DNA from: Strongylocentrotus droebachiensis
Lineage: Eukaryota > Echinodermata > Echinoidea > Camarodonta > Strongylocentrotidae
NCBI GenBank assembly: GCA_035222895.1
Contig: JAVYIG010002734.1
Span: 166,846 to 230,845, forward strand
Direction: 5' to 3'
Length of the DNA: 64,000 nt
A program made the position numbers and the translations under genes. Each line of letters opens with the position of its first letter. Position 1 is the stretch's first letter. This document shows positions 47,389 to 57,000 of this stretch, piece by piece. The notes beneath the pieces were generated by a model. The model searched no databases, had not been told where the DNA came from, and saw nothing but the letters and a program-made list of their open reading frames with translations.

Positions 47389-47935
47389 ATGCTCATCTGA
47401 CCGTAATTAAATGCCGAAAACCCCAGAGCTTACGGGGGCTCCACCCCCGGACTCCATCAAGGCCCTAAGGCGGGGCCCTAGATGCGCATCTGACCGTAAT
47501 TAAATGCCTAAAACCCCAGAGCTTACGGAGGCTCCGCCCCCGGACCCCACAAAGGGCCCAAAGGCGGTCCCCTGTATGCTCATCTGACCATTATTAAATA
47601 ACTAAAAACCCCGAGCTTCCGGGGGCTCTGCACCCTGGACCCCACCAAGGGTCCTAAGGCGGTATCCTGTATGCTCATCTGACCATTATTAAATAACTAA
47701 AACCCCCGAGCTTCCGGGGGTCTGCCCCCTGGACCCCACCAAGGGCCCTAAGGCGGGGCCCTGGATATTCATCTGCCCGTAATTAAATGCCTAAAACCCC
47801 AAAGCTTGCGGGGGCTCCGCCCCCGGACCCCACCGATTGCCCTAAGGCAGTCCCCTATATGCTTATCTGACCATAATTCTAATGCCTAAAACCCCTGAGC
47901 TTCTGGGGGCTCAGCCCCTTGACCCTACGCCAATT
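47389..47935 (+). repeat. 94-bp GC-rich tandem repeat, about six copies
   Basis: Anchor CATCTGACC falls at 47394, 47487, 47581, 47676, 47770 and 47864 (spacing 93-95). Each unit has TAATTAAATGCCTAAAACCC, GAGCTTACGGGGGCTCCGCC, CCCGGACCCCACC and CCCTAAGGCGG. Units differ at 10-20 percent of positions by eye. Diverged single copies lie at 7146-7234 and 61190-61255. Confidence 0.93.
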
Positions 47936-48562
47936 TACCTTCTAGTACCTGATCGTTAATAATCCACTTTGAAAAACGTTCCGCGAGGCCTGCATGTAAA
48001 GTGTTAGAGTGGTGGTGATGCAGATTTTTCTTCTGCCCCCCCCCCCCCATTCCAAACGTTTTTGCTCGTTACGTCACTGCCCCTGGAAGGTGAGCCCCAT
48101 GGAATTTTTGCCCCCCCCCCCCCCAATCCAAAACTGCTTCCGGCGCTCCTGGGTGCAGTATGTCGGTAAAATTTGCTGGGTACAACATGAGGAACATTAA
48201 TACTTGGGAGGAATTCTGCTGTTTTCTTTTTCTTTCATAATCTTTTTCTTTTTCTATGTATATGCCTTCTTCAATCTATTGTTTCAGAAGTAACCCTGAA
48301 AATGAAATATTTTGTTCATAAAAATGTAATTGTCACAAGTACAAATCCACTCTCTCTCTCTCAATGGATCTATACCCTCTCAATCCTCATCCTTTCTACA
48401 TGTCTCTCTCTCATTATCTTTTTCTTTTCTTTTACTCTTTCTCTTTATTGATCTCCATTTCATATCTCCTTTGGTTTCACCCCAATTCTCTCCATCACTA
48501 TTTTTTTTATTTCTGACTTCAGAAGGATACAGGATGTACATGTAAGCCTCCTTCATTACCCT

Positions 48563-48854
48563 GGGGGTGTTTCACAAAGATTAAGATGGACTTAAAGTTG
48601 GACTTAACTATGGCAGGCTAATCATGCTACTGTTTGCTCTCATCATTGGTCTCTCAATTATGAGCTTTAGATAATATTTTTTCCTTCAATAATGAACAAT
48701 CAAAACAGGTCAATTCTGTAGATTTGTGACCACGATTTGTACATCCCTTGAGAGACCAATACCAGTTAATGGTGAGAGCAAACAGTGGCATGAACAGCCT
48801 GCCATAGTTAAGTCCAACTTAAAGTCGATCTTAGTCTTTGTGAAACACTCCCCT
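48563..48854. mobile_element. Foldback MITE, GTGTTTCACAAAG family, copy 2
   Basis: GGGGGTGTTTCACAAAGATT and inner AAGTTGGACTTAACTATGGC at the left; the reverse, CTTTGTGAAACACTCCCC and GCCATAGTTAAGTCCAACTT, at the right. Clear sister of 20784-21075. Confidence 0.9.
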
Positions 48855-50686
48855 GGGAAAACATATTTCCTTACACAAAATAAGCATACTGATACAGCAT
48901 TGTGTAATGTGTTTCCTTTAAAACATAATGTATTATAATCATTGAAAAAGGTGAGAGACACAAATACCCAATAGAGGTGCAACAATTAGGAGAGGAAGAA
49001 ATATATAACATAATATCTGATTTTCGTTTTCCAACAAGTACTGATGGTTCATTCAACACAACATTTCAGATTCCACTACACAAAAGTAAAAATACAGAAA
49101 CAGAAAAGTACAAAGTCTAAGACACCATAACTTGATAACCAATTTCTTCTGGCAAAATCTGCATAAGAATTATTTCAGGTGGGACTTATTTCAAAGTGAT
49201 GTATTTTCTTGATATGGGCATTGGAATGAATACCCAACGATAATAAACTAGTAGTCCAGTTCATGACTGTTTTACCATTATTTTAATATATATACATACT
49301 GTTGTTCAAGGACAGTAGTGAAATTGTGATTGTCTCACTATAATGCAATTAAAATTGAGACACCAATGCATTTGAAAAGCCTTGAAACAATAATATTATA
49401 AAAAGTAATACAAATCTGTTTTGTTCTTCTTTAGATATTCAAAATTTGTCTTTTTATTTTCAGGTAAGGTATTTTATACCAGTAATGTTATGATCCAGAG
49501 CAACATAACACTGAGTTCCTATAGGAAATCTATTTATTCAGATGGTCATATCTCAGTCAATCAATGGTTATTGACATTTGGACAATATTTTTTATGCTCT
49601 TTTGGAAAATAAAGAATAAATTGAATAAATTCTGAAAATAGATTTTGTTGATGACGTCACATTCACCACTCTATAATGGTGAATTGAACATTATGATCTG
49701 AACTATGATTATTACTTTTTAAGGAAACCACACAACTAAACAGAATTCTTATGCAACTAAAAAATACAACAATCAACCCTACAAACGAAATGTTCACAAA
49801 TTTTTTTAAAACTTAAACAAAACTCCAATAAAAAAAAATCACCAGTAATGAAAGAACAGCTGCCAAAATCACATCCTCTTTGTGTACATTCATATTACAA
49901 AATACATGTGTATTCTATGATACTAAACAAACTGAAAAATGTGTCTTTATTTTACCCAAGCAATTTTGGAATAAAAATAAATAAATTTATCAATAATATC
50001 ACAATACAAACAATGGGCAATGTGGTTGTAATAAAAATCTCAAATAAGAATCAATATTTACATATTTTTTAATAAACATACATTTTAAAAAATACATTTA
50101 CATACATATAAATAAGCTATAAAATGAAACGAATGAAATTTTACATCAGTACATGATAATATTAACTGAATTTAGAGACACGACATAACATCATCACAGT
50201 ATTTCTTCTGGTAAAAAGGAAAAGTGGAAAAACAATAACAAGTGAAAAAATCTGTCTACTTCCATTACTGTTTGGTTTGATCATTTCAATGCACTCTGTA
50301 AATGAGGAACAAAATTTCAATACCAGGTTACACATGTACAAATGAAAACACTAATTTAGTGCCAGTGTAGATACTTTTTTGTCTTGGTTGATGGTATACC
50401 GTATGTACAGTTAGCAATTAAATTATTCATACCCTCACCAAGTTTGTTTTTGAACCGGTTTGTTAAAATTTTACTTGTCCCAATTGATGTTTCTTGAAAA
50501 TGTGACATATCAAAGTTTACATCTAAAAATATTCAACAAAGCCCCTAATTCAACCAGGCCACATTTACTTCTTGAGTTACGAAAAACACAAAAAACATGA
50601 AATTTACAAGGGGTGTGAATGATTTAGTTTTTAGCTATACATAGTATTGATGCCCAATATTATTGTGTGGCACATCAGATCCATCC

Positions 50687-51239
50687 TTAAAGGGAACCAA
50701 AACCTTCATATTAAGTTACTTTTATTGTAAAGTTTAAGATATTTAAATAAAATCAGTGAAAATTTGAACAATATCGGGCAAGGAATAGGGAAGTTAATGC
50801 TTTTTTAAATGACTAGTCACTAGAGGGCAATATTCAATTTGATGACATCATTTGTGGACAACTCTCCATGCCTTTTGTACATCAAATTTCACAATTCTTT
50901 CGTTTTCTTCATATTTATATGTGTTCTTGATCTGACTTCATAACATGTGAAGTAGAATATCATTTTGCATTCTATACCTTGCTTTCAGGGGAGTAGATTA
51001 TCTCAATCACAAGAAAGAAGGAAAAACATGAAATTTGATGTACAAAAGGCATGGAGAGTTGTCCACAAATGATGTCATCAAATTGAATATCGCCCTCTAG
51101 TGACTACCGGTAGTCATTTCAAAAAGCTTTAACTTCCTTATTCCTTGCCCGATTTTGTTCAAATTTTAACTGATTTTATTAAAATATTTAAAACTTTATA
51201 ATAAAATTAACTTAGTATGAAGGTTTTAGTTCCCTTTAA
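50687..51239. mobile_element. 553-bp palindromic TTAA-flanked element
   Basis: Arms of about 220 bp are inverse copies: TTAAAGGGAACCAAAACCTT ... matched by AAGGTTTTAGTTCCCTTTAA, and inner CATCAAATTTCA / TGAAATTTGATG. TTAA at both tips. The arms include TGATGACATCATTTGTGGAC and CACTAGAGGGCAATATT. Shares the TTAAAGGGA start with the MITE family at 12.6-18.3 kb. Confidence 0.9.
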
Positions 51240-51571
51240 AGCCTCGTTCAGATACGACGCGGTAAAACGGTGAAGGCTTTTTATAACACAGAGTTCAGTT
51301 CATACGCAAAGGACCTTCGTTGCTCGCAGTTGCCATTCATTTACACATTATACAAAACCAAACACAGTTGCGTTTGTATAGCAGTTTACTACGGCATATC
51401 TGAACAAGCCCTAACTGTCTGTGAAGCAAGCCAATCTCCTTGCTACTTGTCATCAACATGCATTTTTATCATCTTCACCAAAATTCAAATCATACCAGTA
51501 ACTTTACAGTACCTTGTACCTTGTATTTCATTTATGATAGTACACATGTTCTATGGTGGTGGGTATATAAA

Positions 51572-51719
51572 TACAGTCAAACCTGTCTAAAGCGACCACA
51601 AAAAGTGGTATTTGTAGACAGGTTCCTTTAGTACATGTTTCAATGAGAAACCATTTTTAAGGGAAACAAAAAATGTGGTTGTTGTAGACAGGTGGTCACT
51701 AAAGCAGGTTTGACTGTAC
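51572..51719 (+). mobile_element. TACAGTCAAACCTG MITE, complete copy
   Basis: 148 bp with TACAGTCAAACCTGTCTA at the left and GCAGGTTTGACTGTA at the right, TA at both tips as for Tc1/mariner-type MITEs. A second inverse/direct block TTGTAGACAGGT occurs twice inside. Confidence 0.9.
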
Positions 51720-52348
51720 ATGTATATCCCATACTTCAATTCATTCTATTAGGTGGGAAAAACAGTATTAGTGAGTATCACACCGCCACCATCTTGCACT
51801 ATTGCACTTTATACTACAGGTGCTGTATTAGCATTTCTGAATATGAAAATCTAGCAGGAAAGATTGAGTTCTCCAAAAGGAGCGAGACAAACATGAGCAG
51901 TCCCTTCTAAATATATTATGCCAGCTGCCACCTGGCAGGCAGTTTCAAACAATTTAGATTTTTTTTTCTTTCCACAAATATGGTCTTTAGTGTTTTCTTT
52001 TCATAAAAATGGAGCAGCAAAATTCAGAATCGATCCCAATTATTATTCTTAGAGAGTAATATTGGTTAAATATCTAATTTAATTAATGCCACCATGTGTT
52101 TCTTTTTTAATGGTGAAATGCACAATGAAAACAAAAGAAACTAAAACTAAGCCCTCATGAAAATGCTCCTTTTTTCATTTGGAAATGCAATGTGTGTGTT
52201 AGTACACTGTAGGTAAAGGCAAAATGAATATTATGCAAAAGCAGCTTTATATAAAAAATTAAAAATCTCCCTCTGTAAATCCTTCCACCACATACCGTAG
52301 ATAATATATACAAATAGATCTTTCATCTGTATTTAAAGTTTTTAAACA

Positions 52349-52640
52349 GATATCGTCGCCTGGCTGGCAGAAGGGCGAATTTCAGGTAAAAAATGAAGAG
52401 TTAAGCAGAAGGGCGTAAGCACTAAATTGCCTCAAACTTTTATAAAACTGACTTATTTCCCCAAAAAAAATTGTGGCCTTGTTCTACTATTGCATTTCTA
52501 TTAGTCTTTGAAGTTTTAATCCAATTTTCAGGACGGAAAGCAGTTTAAATATCAAACAAATCTTTAAATGCGAATAATTCGAAAAGTAGCTTTTGAGTCG
52601 CTAGCGCGCTAACGCCCTTCTGCCAGCCAGCCGACGATAT
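52349..52640. mobile_element. 292-bp MITE with 29-bp inverted ends
   Basis: GATATCGTCGCCTGGCTGGC then AGAAGGGCG at the left mirrors CGCCCTTCTGCCAGCCAGCC then GACGATAT at the right. AT-rich inside, with a further GCAGAAGGGCGTAAGC near the left end. Non-coding. Confidence 0.88.
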
Positions 52641-53365
52641 AACCTATACATTATTTGTTCGAGTGATAATAAATAAAGAAGCTTATAATAAGTCTTTTCA
52701 ACTTCAAGTTATAAGCACTTTCTGCGGCTTTCACTGATATTATCTACTGAGAACAAGAAGGGCATTAACTCATTTTTGGCAAAATAAGGCAAAATAGTAA
52801 CACAATCTTGCAGGTCTTCTATTGCTCCTTACCATATAACTTTCCTAGATCTTGTTTGTATTTTAAATAAATGTATACTTGCCTCAATTACTTTAAAGAT
52901 TTTGCCATCACCATTTGTAGCAAAATGGTATTTTATCTTAAATTTTGTATCAGGGGATCCTTAATTCTAATAATATATGAACTTTTGGTTAAGACTCCCA
53001 GCGGAATACGGTAATCATGCCCTTTTGGCTCTTTGCCGGCAATATAACAACCAAACATGTTACAGTGGCCCCCATTGGTGCATGTTTATACACCAGGCAC
53101 ACCAGGAAACCGACATGAGAGCAACAAAGGACCAAAGCACAAAGTTGATTAGTTGAAATTGGTCTGGGGTGGGTTTGGCAGTGTTACTGATGTTATATCT
53201 TGACTCAAAGGTAAATAATCCAAAATCTAATGGTGAAACCTGTACAGAAAGACCAGCTTTCCAAACAAGTTATTCTCATTCTTAGTACTACTAATTCTTG
53301 TTTGATTAAGCAGATTTACACTTGTTTTTTTAATCTCAAAGCTAAGACTAATCTGCATGGTGAAT

Positions 53366-53998
53366 AGGACCCTGTTTCATAAAACATATATTATTATCAA
53401 GGGTCAAATTCTAACTAAAATTTGCCCGCAGCCAATACTATTCATCAATTTTAGTAGCTTATATAAAATTATGATGGGTCAATGGGCAAGTCCAAGATAT
53501 TTGGTATTTTTGGTTTCCCTAAAGTTACAGAATATGATGGTATCTTGATCATAAACTGACATAAAAAGTATAATTTTACTTGATATTTGTTCTGATCAAA
53601 GCTCTAGGAGGGCCTGAAATCAAATAATAATAAATAAATAAATCTGAAAATATAACAGTTATTATGAAATGTCATCTTATTATAATCAGTTAAACTAAAA
53701 TAGTAGATGTCATGTGGCCGGTAACATGTTGAAAATAACCTGGTCCCTGTTTCACAAAACTTGTCATCAGTGACAAATGACAGTTCTCATTATAAGCTAC
53801 TGAAATCCTTGCTTCTGATTGGTTATCAGCAGATTTGTCACTGATTTTCGTCATTTTGTCATTGAAAAAAGGCTTTATGAAAAGCCCCCCTGGACTTACC
53901 CCTATTTGAATGTGGCAGATGAGCCTTGTGCTCAACACGTTATCCATTAATGATACTCTTACTACTTTATGAAACAGATTTTATGAAACAGGACCCTA
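53366..53998. mobile_element. Inverted-repeat element ending 9 bp after the SDF4 stop, with a nested MITE
   Basis: AGGACCCTGTTTCATAAAAC at the left and TTTTATGAAACAGGACCCT at the right are inverse copies. The smaller MITE 53742-53893 lies inside. If the element is one unit, it forms the start of the SDF4 3' UTR. Confidence 0.6.
53742..53893. mobile_element. Short MITE, GGGCCCTGTTTCA family
   Basis: GGTCCCTGTTTCACAAAACT...ATCAGTGACAAATGACAG, AGCTACTGAAATCCTTG, TCTGATTGGTTATC and AAAAAAGGCTTTATGAAAAG; very close to the copy at 56928-57069. Confidence 0.88.
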
Positions 53999-54006
53999 GA
54001 AGTGGT

Positions 54007-57000
54007 CTAGAACTCATCATGGACGTTTCTGGCGTAGTTGTAGACTTTACTGCCCAAGAAAACAAAGTAACTATTGCTGACTTCCCTCGATGATAGCTTC
54101 CCATCTCCATCCATATCAGCCACTCCCATCAGGTGTCTGGCTTCACTCTCTGCATGTTGCTTGTTCCGTGGATCCATGTATTTCTGGTTGGTAGAAAAAG
54201 ACAAAAGACATCTAGTAAGACATGCATAAGGAAGCAAGATGGCTAAGTGGTAGAGCAGTGGTCTCGCAACCGGGAGGTCCCGGTTTCGACACCAAGTCAA
54301 GGCACTGATCGTCATTACCAAGTCCCTTGGAGAGGACTTAAAGCTGTTGTTCCCCTGGTTATTTACTTACAAGCATATACATGTACATGATTACTTAGCA
54401 GTCGGGTAAAACAATCATCATCATCATCTTCAATATGCTATTTTAGGTTCAGAACCAACAAAAAAGTTGTTTTCATTTTTTTTATTTTCTGAATTAGAGA
54501 TCTGATTTCAATTTAATTCATTTCAGTTTTAATTCATCCATATAAAATAGCATGGAAGTTTGTCCTGGTATCTTTACAAGTAATAAAGCTATATAGAAAC
54601 AACAACAAAAAGAGAGAACAATAATGATGGAAATATTTATTTATATATACTCAGAACCAAGCTTTATGATAATATATATGCATATCACTTAAAGTGTACT
54701 CCGGTACACATACTGTACTTCGGTTGGAAGAACAAGGACATAATAAAAGGCAAACAATGGGCTTTAATCTATGAGCTCTAAAGCAACCAAAAGTGTCTGA
54801 ATTATTTTGTGTTTCAAATTGTTGACTGCTGAATACTCTCCTTCCCATGGGATATACAGGAGTCATCCGGTTCCCGTGGGCAAAGGGGTAATTGTTGTCA
54901 TTTTGTGTATCTTTGGGGGTTAAAAGTAGAGATCCAAAGCTCTCTCATAATATACAGCACTAGTAGTTTACTTGAGGAGAAGTGATGACATCTATTCAGA
55001 GAAATCACCCATTTTCCCCATTTGATCTGTTGTAGGATGTGTGACTTATTGTGGTTATAAGCAGTCATGTAATATATGTCTCAAAATGTATTTCTCATCA
55101 ACAACAAAAATAATTTAAAAAATCGTGCTACTGGCCCATATGCCTTAGTAACTTCAACAAGATGGACCACCAATAAACCCCAAACAAATTAATTACATCG
55201 AATGGCCAAGATTCAATTGGTTTGGAAGCGGTTGGAACCGGTGTGGATTCTGTTTGGCGGTGTGACTGAGGTTATAACTTGTGTATAATCTTAGCTTAAA
55301 AAAGAAAAAGTCAAACTGACCTCTAATTCTTCAAATGTTGCTATCCCATCTCCATCCAGGTCGATGTTTTCTTCAAACTCCTTCTTCCTCTCTCTGACCC
55401 ATTCATCATCGTTGGCTGCTTTACCCAAGTCCAAGTGTGCATCGTCAGGAAGGGAGAGAAATTCCCGGAGGTTCAGAGCAGTATCATCATTTTGATCTGA
55501 AGGACAAGCAAGAAATTGAAACGGCATCATTTTCACATATTCTTTGCCAAAATGCGATAATATTAATTTTGATTTTAAAATTAACGGAGGTTCAGAGCAG
55601 TATCATCATTTTGATCTGAAGGACAAGCAAGAAATTGAAACAGCATAATTTTCACATATTCTTTGCCAAAATGCGATAATATTAATTTTGATTTTAAAAT
55701 TAACGGAGGTTCAGAGCAGTATCATCATTTTGATCTGAAGGACAAGCAAGAAATTGAAACGGCATAATTTTCACATATTCTTTGCCAAAATGCGATATTA
55801 ATTTTGATTTTAAAATTAACGGAGGTTCAGAGCAGTATCATCATTTTGATCTGAAGGACAAGCAAGAAATTGAAACGGCATCATTTTCACATATTCTTTG
55901 CCAAAATGCGATAAATAAATTTTGATTTAAAATACAAACATGAAAATAAAACTGCATAGAAGTTTCACATATTCCCTGCTACAATGCAGCATGACACGGT
56001 TCAAGTCCCACCGTGCCACTAATGTCCTTTGGCAAGACATTATTTACATTTGCCACTCTCCACCCAGGTGTAAAATGGGTACCGGGTAGGATGCAAAAGC
56101 TAATTTGGTTATATTAGCAAGTGTGGCCTTGTAAAAACTACGCCTGGCTGGAATGCTCCCCGGGGAGTGGAGAATGTGTATACATTGTGTGCAGGTAAGG
56201 GAGTGGAGAATGTGTATACATTGTGTGCAGGTAAGCTGGAATCCGATGACCCGGGTAATAATATATATCTGTAAAAGCGCTTTGAGAGGGCCTTCAGTCC
56301 AGAAAAGCGCTGTATAAGAACAAACTATTATTATTATTATCTATTTTGGCCATACTTACTGAGATCATGTAAGACTTCTTCAACTAGCATGCTAAGCATA
56401 CTCTTACAGTGCTCCGGATGAAGGAAGGCTAAGAACTCCTCCACGCTCAAAGAGTTATCATTGTCCTCATCCGCCCGGTCCCAGCGATCACGATACATGG
56501 CGTAGTCCTCTGTAGGGGCATAAATAAATAAATAGACATTTTTCAAAATGTGTTCAAATTTATGCCCATTTACCTAGCAACAAGATATTACATTCACATT
56601 TGATATCCTGAGCGTTGAACAAGACTTTTTTTTTAGGCCAATAGACTACAAGCACACAGTTGCTTTCTTAGCAGTCACATTTAATAAGCATCAACATAAT
56701 TATACAGGGTCCACTTGATGAACATTAGAGTGAACCCAGCAGGGGCACGTCTAGAAGCCTCTTCTAAAGATAATCACCATTTCTAAAAATTAAACCTGGC
56801 CTTAAGACCATGATTCAGTGGGCTCTATCTTGGCCCGGGACCGAATCACATGTACACAACTTATCAAAGGTACAGTAATATCATTTCACCAGCCTCGTGA
56901 GTTGGAATGGCTGACCTGGGCCCAATTTCACAAAACTTGTCATCAGTGACAAATGACAGTTTTTGTTATAAGCTACTGAAATCCTTGTTTCTGATTGGTT

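Larger units (their letters stand above)
40185..54006. other. Gene-poor, transposon-rich interval between the SFT2D3-like gene and SDF4
   Basis: Should contain the SFT2D3-like promoter next to 40185 and the SDF4 3' UTR next to 54006. Named elements are listed separately. No supported gene was found. Unassigned parts: 40450-41050, 45790-46490, 48000-48550, 48860-50680 and 51750-52340 are AT-rich with only short motif-free frames. Confidence 0.6.

Noticed and set aside
54236-54298. Possible tRNA gene (Ala-like)
   Set aside because: A and B boxes are present, but the acceptor arms do not pair convincingly, the T loop has an extra base and a SINE body with (ATC)n tail follows.
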